NCBI GenBank assembly: GCA_947575475.1
Contig: CANPNN010000045.1
Coordinates: 1-9,009 of the forward strand
DNA from: an uncultured Pseudoflavonifractor sp.
GTDB taxonomy: Bacteria > Bacillota_A > Clostridia > Oscillospirales > Oscillospiraceae
Direction of reading: 5' to 3'
DNA length: 9,009 nt
Made by a program: the position numbers and the translations under genes. Shown here piece after piece: positions 1 through 6,445 of the stretch (its first letter is position 1; each line of letters opens with the position of its first letter). The notes below the pieces were generated by a model. That model made no database searches and was not told where the DNA came from. It saw only the letters and a list, made by a program, of their open reading frames with translations.

Positions 1-651
1 GGGACAATCTATTCCGCTGAGGAGCTTCGAGACCTGTGTCGGTTTGTAGTCCGTCATGATCTGATTCTGTTGTGCGACATGGCCTTTGATGACTACGTCT
101 ATGATGACGGAAAGTTATTGTGGCCAGCAGCGGAGCCAGGAATGTGGGAGCGGACGGTATCCCTGTTTACGGTATCGAAAGGATGGGGCCTGTGTGGGCT
201 GCGAGTAGGGTATATGGTGGCTGACACCCCGGTTTTGGATGCGCTGCTGGGAAGGATCCCGGCGTTAATGGGTGGGGCGGCCAATATCGCCCAAGTGGGA
301 GCGGAGGCGGCTTTGCGGGATGACCGACTGTTGGAGGAGAATAAACGGCGGTTGGAGATCCGGCGAAACAGTACCTATGAGCGGCTGTGTCGTGTGCCAG
401 GACTGGCCGTGACCCTGCCCCAAGCTGGGTTTCAATTCTGGATCGATGCATCACAGTTGGGGACTGGAACTGAGGTGATTCGCTATTTGAAGGAGAACGC
501 CCAGGTTCTGGTCAATAATGGGGCGGCGTTTGGCCCGGTCAACGGGCGAGACCATCTGAGGCTGGTTTTTGGCTGTGTAAACGAGGAGAGTATATATGAC
601 AAAGCCATTGACCGTCTCTGCGAGGCATTAAAGAGCTACCCTAAGAGATAA
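1..651 (+). CDS. PLP-dependent class I/II aminotransferase, C-terminal part (5' end outside window)
   Basis: The reading frame is open from base 1 to the TAA at 649-651, giving 216 residues of a protein whose family is usually about 380-400 long, so roughly the first 40% lies upstream. It should transfer an amino group between an amino acid and a 2-oxo acid using pyridoxal phosphate in the cytoplasm. Visible fold-type I landmarks, numbered from the first codon of the fragment, are Asp26 in LLCDMAF (binds the PLP pyridine nitrogen), the Schiff-base lysine Lys60 in the motif SKGWGLCGLRVGY, phosphate-binding Arg68, and Arg187 in HLRLVFG, the expected substrate-carboxylate arginine. The residue three after the Asp is Phe29, where aspartate aminotransferases have the PLP-contacting Tyr. 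Substrate cannot be told from this fragment; an aspartate, aromatic or branched-chain enzyme would all fit. The gene ends in a strong terminator, so it is not co-transcribed with the next gene. Confidence 0.88.
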   Translation, partial: GTIYSAEELRDLCRFVVRHDLILLCDMAFDDYVYDDGKLLWPAAEPGMWERTVSLFTVSKGWGLCGLRVGYMVADTPVLDALLGRIPALMGGAANIAQVGAEAALRDDRLLEENKRRLEIRRNSTYERLCRVPGLAVTLPQAGFQFWIDASQLGTGTEVIRYLKENAQVLVNNGAAFGPVNGRDHLRLVFGCVNEESIYDKAIDRLCEALKSYPKR

Positions 652-660
652 GAAGACAAG

Positions 661-700
661 AGACGCTCCCCGTCCATAGGACGGGGAGCGTCTTTTTCTT
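661..700 (+). terminator. Rho-independent terminator of the aminotransferase gene
   Basis: A perfect 15-bp stem pairs 661-675 with 679-693 around a 3-base loop, and is followed by a T-rich tail (693-700). It starts 10 bases after the aminotransferase stop codon. Confidence 0.93.
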
Positions 701-727
701 GCCTTTCACGGAAATATATTCTATAAT
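699..727 (+). promoter_or_regulatory. Vegetative (sigma-A type) promoter of the YheO/DauR-like regulator
   Basis: A -35 box TTGCCT (699-704; 4 of 6 consensus bases) is followed by a 17-base spacer and a perfect TATAAT -10 box (722-727). Transcription would start near 734, leaving a leader of about 28 bases with the GGAGGTG ribosome site. The -35 box begins inside the T-rich tail of the preceding terminator, so the two signals abut with no free space. Confidence 0.8.
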
Positions 728-761
728 ATGAAAGAAATAACAGCCCAATGGGAGGTGAAGT

Positions 762-1421
762 ATGAGCGAACAGATGGCGTTGACCCCGGTGGACCGGGCC
801 ATATTGGAGTCCTATAAGGCCGTACTGGACGGGTTTTCCTCCTATTTCGGGGAGGGGTATGAGATGGTGCTCCACAGCCTGGAGGATTATGACCACTCGG
901 TGATCAAGATCGTCAACGGCTACCACACCAGCCGGGTGGAGGGAGCCCCTATCACCGATCTGGCCCTTTCCATGCTGGAGAAGATCCGTTCCCAGGGGGG
1001 GGAGCCAAAGGCGGTCACCTACTTCACCCAGAACCGGCGGGGGGAGCCCCTGAAAAGCTCCACCATCCCCGTTTTGGGGGAGGGGGGCCGGATCATCGGG
1101 CTGCTGTGTATGAACTTCTATCTGAATACCCCCTTCCGCCAGGTGATCGGGGATTTTGTTCCCCTGCCCACCGAGGGGGGGGAGCAGCACGCCGAGACCT
1201 TTACCGACAACGTGGACGAGCTCATCGGCAACGCGGTGGCCGAGGTGCGCCGGCAGGTGGAGGCTGACGAGACTGTTACGGCGTCCAACAAGAATAAGGA
1301 GATGGTCCGCCGGCTGGAGGCCAAGGGGATCTTCAATCTGAAGGACGGGGTAGCGAAGGCGGCCCAGGCGCTAAGGATCAGTAAAAATACAGTTTATCTC
1401 CATCTCCGGAATCTGAAATGA
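762..1421 (+). CDS. YheO/DauR-like transcriptional regulator (PAS-like domain plus C-terminal HTH)
   Basis: A 219-residue cytoplasmic DNA-binding protein. Residues about 15-123 fit the YheO-like PAS domain, including EMVLHSLED, a central SSTIPVLGE stretch and GRIIGLLCMNFYLN, where a small ligand is expected to bind. Residues about 178-218 fit the DauR-type helix-turn-helix, with the recognition region AQALRISKNTVYLHLRNL at the very C terminus. Characterised relatives include DauR, a D-arginine utilisation repressor, but ligand and targets are unknown here and there is no arginine catabolism gene nearby. Length is normal for the family. The start is supported by GGAGGTG (751-757) four bases upstream of ATG. 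It is a single-gene unit with its own promoter and ends 5 bases before a terminator shared with dpaB. The coding sequence contains two runs of eight G (995-1002 and 1175-1182). Confidence 0.9.
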   Translation: MSEQMALTPVDRAILESYKAVLDGFSSYFGEGYEMVLHSLEDYDHSVIKIVNGYHTSRVEGAPITDLALSMLEKIRSQGGEPKAVTYFTQNRRGEPLKSSTIPVLGEGGRIIGLLCMNFYLNTPFRQVIGDFVPLPTEGGEQHAETFTDNVDELIGNAVAEVRRQVEADETVTASNKNKEMVRRLEAKGIFNLKDGVAKAAQALRISKNTVYLHLRNLK

Positions 1422-1426
1422 GACGG

Positions 1427-1457
1427 AAAACCGGGCCGCTGCTGCGGCCCGGTTTTT
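1427..1457. terminator. Bidirectional terminator between the regulator and dpaB
   Basis: A perfect 13-bp GC-rich stem pairs 1427-1439 with 1444-1456 around the loop TGCT. On the plus strand it ends in five Ts (1453-1457). On the minus strand the opposite arm ends in four Ts, so it can also stop dpaAB transcripts. It lies between the regulator stop (1421) and the dpaB stop (1462). Confidence 0.92.
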
Positions 1458-1461
1458 GTAT

Positions 1462-2052
1462 TTATTCCTTGGGACCCAGCACCAGGGGCTGGAGCTGACG
1501 GCCCTCCAGAGCGGCGGAGACCGTGTCGGCCACCAGGGAGAAGTCTGCCACCAGGGAGGTGGGCTTTCCCACCGGATCATCCTGGCGGAAGGGGACGAAG
1601 TAGACGTGCTTTTTATCCAGCAGGGCCCCGATGTTTTTGGCGGCTCCCGCCAGGGCGTCGTTGGTGGAGACGGCCAGGATCAGGGGCCGGCCGTTGCGGA
1701 GATGGGCTTTGGCCGCCAGGGTGACGGTGGTATCGGCCACCCCTGTGGCCAGCTTGGCCAGGGTGTTGCCCGTGCAGGGGCAGATGACCAGGGCGTCCAG
1801 CAGCTTTTTGGGGCCGATGGGTTCGGCCTTGGGGAGGGTGTCGATGACCCGCTTGTCACAGATCCGCTCCATCTCCCGCAGCCAGTTGTGGGCCTCGCCG
1901 AAGCGGGTATCCAGGGCGGCGGAGTTCTCCGAGACGATGGGGGTCACGTCCCCAAAGCGGGCCTTTACCGCCTCCAGAGCGGACATGGCGGTGGAAAATG
2001 TACAGAAGGAGCCGCAAAAGGCAAAGCCGACGCGGCAGGGAGCTTCATTCAT
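1462..2052 (-). CDS. dpaB: Dipicolinate synthase subunit B
   Basis: The flavoprotein-fold B subunit of dipicolinate synthase (SpoVFB in Bacillus subtilis). Together with DpaA it oxidises the DapA product to dipicolinic acid in the mother cell; dipicolinate is then loaded into the spore core as its calcium chelate. The 196-residue product matches the family throughout: an N-terminal GFAFCGSFCTF phosphate-loop region (about 9-19), NTRFGE-like DTRFGEAHNWL (48-58), PCTGNTLAKL (92-101), AKAHLRNGRPLILAVSTNDAL (114-134) and a C-terminal LEGRQLQPLVL, close in form to the Bacillus protein. I chose ATG at 2052 because GGAG (2060-2063) sits 7 bases upstream; the in-frame ATG at 2058, which overlaps the dpaA stop as ATGA, has only one base of spacing and would add Met-Thr. 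It is the second gene of a two-gene operon behind dpaA. Confidence 0.95.
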   Translation of the reverse strand: MNEAPCRVGFAFCGSFCTFSTAMSALEAVKARFGDVTPIVSENSAALDTRFGEAHNWLREMERICDKRVIDTLPKAEPIGPKKLLDALVICPCTGNTLAKLATGVADTTVTLAAKAHLRNGRPLILAVSTNDALAGAAKNIGALLDKKHVYFVPFRQDDPVGKPTSLVADFSLVADTVSAALEGRQLQPLVLGPKE

Positions 2053-2054
2053 AG

Positions 2055-2918
2055 TCATACTCCTAACTCGGTCAATATGTTATAGATGGCGGCCTTGATA
2101 GCGAGACCCGCGGTGACGGGGGCGGTCTTGCCGGGGAGGGAGAGGGCCCAGATGACCTTCACCCCCAGGTCGGAGGCGGCGGAAAAGTCCACCCCTCCCG
2201 GCTTGGAGGCCAGGTCGATGACGAGGCAGCCCGGTTTCAGGTCGGAGAGCTCCTCCCGGCCCAGAATGGGAACTGGGACGGTGTTGATGATGAGGTCATA
2301 GGAGCACAGCCAGCCTGAAAGCTGGTCGGACCGCTCGGCCCCGCAGCCCCAGACCTGAGCCCAAGCCAGGTCGGAAAACTTCCGGGCGGCAAGGCTCACT
2401 CCGGCGCCCAGACCCTTGAGTTGCTGACAAAGGACCTTTCCCAGCCGGCCCGCTCCGATGACGAGCACCCGGGCGCCGTGGAGGGTGATGGGCAGCTCCT
2501 CCATGGCGATCTGGATGGCCCCTTCGGAGGTGGGGACGGCGTTGGCGATGGCCAGTTCCTCCCGGGCAAAGTAGTCTACCAGGCGGAGGTCGTGTTTTGC
2601 CGCTTCCTCCTGAAGGAGGGGAGAGGCCCGGCCGGCGCAGAGGAGCTGGCCGGGGCGCAGGGCGGCCAGCGTATCGGCCAGGGAGAGCCGCCGGTCTGAG
2701 AGGGGGGCGTTGATCAGCTCCCCATTGACGGCGGGCAGAGGGAGAATGACGCAGTCGGCGATAGCTGCCCCTGCGAGACTGTCAGCGCAAAGGGAAGACT
2801 CCATCCCGTGTTCCAGGGCAAAAGTATGTACGGTGTGTCCATCCTCGTTGAGAGCTTTGGCCAAGGCGGCCTGTCGTGGGTCCCCACCGATGACCCAGAA
2901 ATTCAAACGTTCCCGCAT
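2055..2918 (-). CDS. dpaA: Dipicolinate synthase subunit A
   Basis: The NAD(P)-binding A subunit of dipicolinate synthase (SpoVFA), partner of DpaB in forming dipicolinic acid from the DapA product late in sporulation. The 287-residue length is normal. It has an N-terminal Rossmann-like domain opening with WVIGGDPRQAALAKAL (8-23) and a second dinucleotide-binding domain with the glycine-rich loop VIGAGRLGKVL (153-163), followed by INTVPVPILG (211-220), VIDLASKPGGVDF (233-245) and ALSLPGKTAPVTAG (258-271), all family signatures. The ATG at 2918 is preceded by GGAGG (2927-2931) at a spacing of 8 bases. In Bacillus this operon continues into asd, dapG and dapA; here it contains only dpaA and dpaB, so the substrate must come from an unlinked dapA. 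A sigma-K-like promoter lies upstream. Confidence 0.96.
   Translation of the reverse strand: MRERLNFWVIGGDPRQAALAKALNEDGHTVHTFALEHGMESSLCADSLAGAAIADCVILPLPAVNGELINAPLSDRRLSLADTLAALRPGQLLCAGRASPLLQEEAAKHDLRLVDYFAREELAIANAVPTSEGAIQIAMEELPITLHGARVLVIGAGRLGKVLCQQLKGLGAGVSLAARKFSDLAWAQVWGCGAERSDQLSGWLCSYDLIINTVPVPILGREELSDLKPGCLVIDLASKPGGVDFSAASDLGVKVIWALSLPGKTAPVTAGLAIKAAIYNILTELGV
2060..2065 (-). promoter_or_regulatory. Ribosome binding site deciding the dpaB start
   Basis: TAGGAG on the minus strand lies inside the last codons of dpaA. Its spacing is one base to the ATG at 2058 and seven bases to the ATG at 2052, which favours the latter as the dpaB start and indicates translational coupling with the end of dpaA. 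Confidence 0.7.
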
Positions 2919-2962
2919 AGGCGTTTCCTCCGTTCTGATTTCTGGATTATCCTATGCGGGAA
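2910..2962. repeat. 12-bp perfect inverted repeat spanning the dpaA promoter and start
   Basis: TTCCCGCATAGG (2910-2921) and its reverse complement CCTATGCGGGAA (2951-2962) are separated by 29 bases. One arm contains the dpaA start codon and the other overlaps the candidate -10 box. Because the distal arm lies upstream of the predicted transcript start, it would act as a DNA dyad rather than an RNA hairpin, or be coincidental. Confidence 0.6.
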
Positions 2963-2975
2963 GGGAGAGGAAGGT
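2948..2975 (-). promoter_or_regulatory. Candidate sigma-K promoter of the dpaA-dpaB operon
   Basis: On the minus strand CATAGGATA (2956 to 2948) matches the known sigma-K -10 consensus CATANNNTA in full. The short -35 consensus AC is present at 2975-2974, with a 17-base spacer. Transcription would begin near 2941, about 23 bases before the dpaA start and just ahead of its GGAGG site. The operon is controlled by sigma-K in Bacillus subtilis, so the match is expected biologically, but only eight bases are specified and the assignment is an inference. Confidence 0.6.
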
Positions 2976-3021
2976 GTGGATCTCGGCAGAGAGAAAAAAG
3001 CTACCACTTTTTTCACCCGTC

Positions 3022-3030
3022 TGCTATAAT
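3022..3030 (+). promoter_or_regulatory. Extended -10 promoter of the hybrid histidine kinase
   Basis: TGCTATAAT is a perfect TATAAT box (3025-3030) with the TGn extension one base upstream. No good -35 box is visible at 16-18 bases, which is typical when the extended -10 is present. Transcription from about 3037 would include the ribosome site at 3073-3079, and it argues against the upstream in-frame ATGs at 2954 and 3029 as start codons. Confidence 0.65.
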
Positions 3031-3088
3031 GGGAAAAGAAATACCGGGATGGAAAAGCAATGACCGCACAGAGGAGGGGAAGCAGAGG

Positions 3089-5197
3089 ATGAACGCTGAT
3101 CTGATCCGCTATATGGCCTTTGAGGACAAGGGGGAAGAGAGCGAGAATTTTTCCTGGCAGCTGCACAAGCTGACCGACTGGATGCCGGGAGGCTTTTTCA
3201 TTTACCGGGCGGAGGGGCGGGAGGAGCTCCTCTATGCCAACGAGGCCCTGCTGCGGATATTTCTCTGCGACACCATGGAGGAATTCCGCGCCCTTACGGG
3301 CAACTCCTTCCGGGGGATCGTCCACCCGGAGGATCTGGATGAAGTGGAGGAGAGCATCCGGGAGCAGATCGCCAACAGCCAGTATGATCTGGACTATGTG
3401 GAATATCGTATCATCCGTAAAGACGGCAAGGTCCGCTGGCTGGAGGATTACGGTCATTTTATCCGCAGTGAGGAAGGGAATGTATTCTGCGTTTTTGTGG
3501 GGGACGTGACGGAAAAATATGCACAGCGTCTCCAGCGGGAGAGCAGTCTCCTCAGCCGGATCGAGGAGTATCACCAGGAGCTGGAGGGGCTCAACGGGGA
3601 GAATCTTCGGCGGCTGGAGGTCATTGAGGGGCTTAGCTTGGATTATGAATCCATTTTCTATCTGGATCTGAAGAAGAACACGATCCAGACATACCGCTCC
3701 AGCGGACGAGTGGAGTGCCAGTTTGAAAAGGAATGCCGGACCCGGACCTTTTCGGGGTTTGCCGATGGATATATTGGGTCCTGGGTCCACCCCGAGGACA
3801 GGGAGCTACTGTCCCGGACCCTCACCGTGGAGGGGATCCGGGACAGGCTGCATGGCCGCGGCATCTCTGATGTGACCTACCGGGTGTTGGAGGGGGAGCG
3901 GGTGGAGTATCTCCAGCTCCATATGGTGAACGTGGGGGAGGGGGGACCGGCGGAGCAGGTGATCATGGCTGCCCGCAGTGTAGACGAGATGATCCGGAAC
4001 GGACTGCGCCAGCGGGAGGCGCTGGAGAGCGCCCTGAAACAGTCCCGGTCGGCGGCCGTTGCCCGCAGTACCTTCCTGGCCAACATGTCTCACGATATCC
4101 GCACCCCGATGAATGCCATCCTGGGCTTTACCGCCCTGGCCAGAAAGCATCTGGAGGAGCCGGAGAGGCTGGAGGAGTATCTGGCGATGATCGAAAAGGC
4201 GGGCAATCAGCTGCTCCACCTGGTAAACGACGTGCTGGAGTTGACCCAGGTGGAATCGGGCAGGGTCCAGCTGGAGGAGGAGCCCTGCGACTTGGCGGAG
4301 ATAGCCCGGGCCGTTCAGGCGGCCCTTGGGAGCCGGGCGGAGAAAAAAGGGCTGGACCTAAGCCTCGATATCTCCGGTGTGAGCCGTTCCGCGGTTTACG
4401 GGGACCGGGGAAAGCTGGAACAGATCCTCACCCTTTTTGCGGATAACGCCATTAAATATACCCCTGCCGGAGGTATGGTGAAGCTGATCGTGAGGGAACT
4501 GGAGGGGGCGGCTGCGGGATATGGGATCTACCGTTTAGCGGTGAGAGATACGGGGATCGGAGTGGGGGAAAGCTTCCAGAAGCGGCTGTTTGCCCCCTTT
4601 GAACGGGAGAGAAACACGACCTTGAGCGGGGTCCCCGGCACCGGGCTGGGATTGCCCATCGCCCGGGGTCTGGCCCAGCTCATGGGAGGGGAGATCTCGG
4701 TGGACAGCACCCCGGGGAAAGGCAGCTGCTTCTATGTGACGCTGACGCTGCGCCTGGTCCAGGAGCCGCCCGCCCAGGGGGGAGACGTGCTCTTGCCGGG
4801 GACGGACTTTCCGGGGAAGGTCCTGGTGGTGGAGGACAACAGCCTCAACCGGGAGATCCTGCGGGAGCTTCTGGAGAGCGAGGGCTTTCAGGTGGAGAGC
4901 GCCGTCCACGGCCGGCAGGCGGTGGATATGGTGGGCGCGTCTCAGCCCGGAGAGTACGGGCTGATCCTGATGGATATTCAGATGCCTGTCATGGACGGCT
5001 GTCAGGCCGCCCGATCCATCCGGGCCTTGCCGGATCCCGCCCACTCCGCGCTCCCCATTATCGCTGTCTCTGCCAACGCTTCGGAAGAGGACAAAAAGCA
5101 GTCCGGCGAGAGTGGGATGAACGCTCATCTGGCCAAGCCGGTGGATCTGGAACAGCTGCTGAAGACCATACGGCGGGTCATGGCTGTGGATCGATGA
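3089..5197 (+). CDS. Soluble hybrid sensor histidine kinase (PAS - PAS-like - HisKA - HATPase - receiver)
   Basis: A 702-residue signalling kinase expected to autophosphorylate on His and pass phosphate to its own receiver domain. No signal peptide or membrane segment is visible, so it should sense an intracellular cue. Domains: PAS at about 34-145 (GGFFIYRAEG, then EYRIIRKDGKVRWLEDYGHFI, ending GDVTEKYAQ); a divergent PAS-like segment at about 180-310 with its own WVHPEDRE; a short helical linker; HisKA with the phospho-acceptor His335 in NMSHDIRTPMNAILGF; HATPase with N-box Asn453 (DNAIKYTPAGG), G1 box DTGIG from Asp487 and G2 box GTGLGL at 517-522; receiver from about 577 with acidic Glu582/Asp583, phospho-acceptor Asp629 in LILMDIQMPVMDG and Lys683 in HLAKPVD. 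The start at 3089 follows GGAGGGG (3073-3079) by 9 bases and lies after the promoter. No response regulator or HPt gene is adjacent, so it is an orphan. It is transcribed divergently from dpaA. Confidence 0.93.
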   Translation: MNADLIRYMAFEDKGEESENFSWQLHKLTDWMPGGFFIYRAEGREELLYANEALLRIFLCDTMEEFRALTGNSFRGIVHPEDLDEVEESIREQIANSQYDLDYVEYRIIRKDGKVRWLEDYGHFIRSEEGNVFCVFVGDVTEKYAQRLQRESSLLSRIEEYHQELEGLNGENLRRLEVIEGLSLDYESIFYLDLKKNTIQTYRSSGRVECQFEKECRTRTFSGFADGYIGSWVHPEDRELLSRTLTVEGIRDRLHGRGISDVTYRVLEGERVEYLQLHMVNVGEGGPAEQVIMAARSVDEMIRNGLRQREALESALKQSRSAAVARSTFLANMSHDIRTPMNAILGFTALARKHLEEPERLEEYLAMIEKAGNQLLHLVNDVLELTQVESGRVQLEEEPCDLAEIARAVQAALGSRAEKKGLDLSLDISGVSRSAVYGDRGKLEQILTLFADNAIKYTPAGGMVKLIVRELEGAAAGYGIYRLAVRDTGIGVGESFQKRLFAPFERERNTTLSGVPGTGLGLPIARGLAQLMGGEISVDSTPGKGSCFYVTLTLRLVQEPPAQGGDVLLPGTDFPGKVLVVEDNSLNREILRELLESEGFQVESAVHGRQAVDMVGASQPGEYGLILMDIQMPVMDGCQAARSIRALPDPAHSALPIIAVSANASEEDKKQSGESGMNAHLAKPVDLEQLLKTIRRVMAVDR

Positions 5198-5200
5198 CTG

Positions 5201-5230
5201 TTTTCTCTCCTTCTGGTGGGGGAGAGAAGA
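5201..5230 (+). other. Hairpin in the 3' region of the kinase transcript
   Basis: TTCTCTCC (5203-5210) pairs with GGAGAGAA (5221-5228), with two further pairs outside including one G-U, around a 10-base loop. No T tract follows, so it is not a terminator by itself; it lies between the kinase stop and the true terminator and may only protect the transcript end. The remaining bases to 5270 show nothing. Confidence 0.35.
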
Positions 5231-5269
5231 GCTTGCGGACGATGTGCTGCGTATACTTGAAGGACAAGG

Positions 5270-5307
5270 AAAAAGCTCCTCCGACCAACAGTCGGAGGAG
5301 CTTTTTT
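5270..5307. terminator. Bidirectional terminator between the kinase and asnA
   Basis: A perfect 16-bp stem pairs 5270-5285 with 5291-5306 around the loop CAACA. The plus strand ends in six Ts (5302-5307). The minus strand ends in a run of five Ts, so the same hairpin serves asnA, whose stop codon is 10 bases beyond it. Confidence 0.93.
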
Positions 5308-5317
5308 GACGGATATT

Positions 5318-6331
5318 TTATAGAAGGATGACCCCGGCGGCCTCGCAGGCATCTATGGCGTCCCGGTCCCAGATGCCCGCCTGCACCTCCCCGATGTGGG
5401 CCCGGCCCAGAAGATACATGCACAGCCGGCTCTGGCCGATGCCGCCGCCGATGGTGAGGGGCAGCTTGCCCTCCAGAAGGAGCTTGTGGAACTCCAGAGT
5501 CCGCCGCTCGTCGTGGCCCGAGACGGTGAGCTGCCGGTCCATGGCCTCCGGGTCTACCCGGATGCCCATGGAGGAGAGCTCAAAGGCGCTGCCCAGTATG
5601 CTGTTCCAGACCAGGATGTCCCCATTCAGGGTCCAGTCGTCATAGTCGGGGGCCCGGCCGTCGTGGGGCTTGCCCGACTTCAGGGCTCCGCCGATGCCCA
5701 TGAGGAAGGTGAGGGGGTGGTCCTTCACCCAAAGGTTCTCCCGCTCCTTGGGGGTCTTGTCAGGCCACTTCTCCTCCAGCTCCAGAGCGGTGACAAAGCT
5801 GACCCTGTCGTCCACCCTGGGCAGTTTGCAAAGGACGGGGAAAGCGGAGCGCAGGGTGTCCTGGGTCTCCCGGATGGCCTGGGCGATGGCCTCCACTGTC
5901 CGGTGCAGATACTCCTTGTTCCGGTCCCGGGGGGCAATGACCTTCTCCCAGTCCCACTGGTCCACATAGACCGAGTGGAGATTGTCCAGCTCCTCGTCCC
6001 GGCGGATGGCGTTCATATCGGTGTAAAGGCCCTCCCCCACCGAGAAATGGTAGCGGTAGAGGGCCATGCGCTTCCACTTGGCCAGGGAGTGGACCACCTG
6101 GGCGTCGGCCTTGGCGTAGGGTACGTCGAAGGAGACGGGCCGTTCCACGCCGTTGAGGTCGTCGTTCAGGCCGGTGGCGGCCTGAACGAAAAGGGGTGCG
6201 GAGACCCGGCGCAGGTTCAGGGCTCCCGCCAGAGTGTCCTCAAAGACCCGCTTGAGGAGACCGATGGCCTTTTGGGTGTCGTAAAGGTTGAGAGAGGGGG
6301 CGTACCCGGTGGGGATGACGGTCTTCAGCAT
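5318..6331 (-). CDS. asnA: Aspartate-ammonia ligase (AsnA-type asparagine synthetase)
   Basis: Makes asparagine from aspartate, ammonia and ATP (forming AMP and PPi) in the cytoplasm, with a fold related to class II aminoacyl-tRNA synthetases. The 337-residue product is close to the family length (about 330). Diagnostic blocks are present in order: LNDDLNGVERPVSF, VHSLAKWKR (80-88), GEGLYTDMNAIR, SVYVDQWDWE, APDYDDW (227-233), NGDILVWN (236-243), SSMGIRVD (253-260) and the class II motif 3-like GGGIGQSR (295-302). Three in-frame starts exist: GTG 6352, ATG 6337 and ATG 6331. AAGGAG (6341-6346) sits 9 bases from 6331 but only 3 from 6337, and GTG 6352 lies upstream of it, so 6331 is preferred and 6337 is possible. 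It is a single-gene unit with its own promoter, divergent from the SLH gene. Confidence 0.96.
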   Translation of the reverse strand: MLKTVIPTGYAPSLNLYDTQKAIGLLKRVFEDTLAGALNLRRVSAPLFVQAATGLNDDLNGVERPVSFDVPYAKADAQVVHSLAKWKRMALYRYHFSVGEGLYTDMNAIRRDEELDNLHSVYVDQWDWEKVIAPRDRNKEYLHRTVEAIAQAIRETQDTLRSAFPVLCKLPRVDDRVSFVTALELEEKWPDKTPKERENLWVKDHPLTFLMGIGGALKSGKPHDGRAPDYDDWTLNGDILVWNSILGSAFELSSMGIRVDPEAMDRQLTVSGHDERRTLEFHKLLLEGKLPLTIGGGIGQSRLCMYLLGRAHIGEVQAGIWDRDAIDACEAAGVILL

Positions 6332-6365
6332 GGTCATCGGCTCCTTTTCCACTTAAATTTTCCCT

Positions 6366-6394
6366 ATTATAAGACTGCCTTCACGAAAAAGCAA
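6366..6394 (-). promoter_or_regulatory. Vegetative (sigma-A type) promoter of asnA
   Basis: On the minus strand TTGCTT (6394 to 6389) and a perfect TATAAT (6371 to 6366) are separated by 17 bases. Transcription would start near 6359, giving a leader of about 28 bases; there is no room for a T-box or other riboswitch. Confidence 0.8.
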
Positions 6395-6445
6395 GGGGGA
6401 GGAGTCAATTTTTCTCTGCGTGGGAATACTGGGAAAGGAAAGGGG

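Noticed and set aside
2954..3088. An N-terminal extension of the kinase by 45 residues from ATG 2954.
   Set aside because: It would start upstream of the extended -10 promoter at 3022-3030, lacks a ribosome site, and encodes an Arg/Gly-rich stretch unlike the start of a PAS kinase; ATG 3089 has GGAGGGG at good spacing.
2903..3790. A 295-codon minus-strand open frame opposite the start of the histidine kinase and overlapping dpaA.
   Set aside because: The plus strand encodes a convincing PAS domain here, and the antisense product is low-complexity and without motifs. It would also run into the dpaA start in another frame.
6402..6430. A possible plus-strand promoter for the SLH gene (AATACT at 6425-6430 as -10).
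   Set aside because: The -10 matches only 4 of 6 bases, nothing at 16-18 bases upstream resembles TTGACA, and the predicted start at about 6437 would fall inside the ribosome site.
5396..6445. A long plus-strand open frame that runs antisense through asnA and into the SLH gene, making an apparent 559-residue protein.
   Set aside because: The part before 6446 lies opposite a strongly conserved asnA and has a Gly/Val/Leu-rich composition typical of an antisense shadow in GC-rich DNA. The real start has its own ribosome site at 6436-6439 and a signal-like N terminus.
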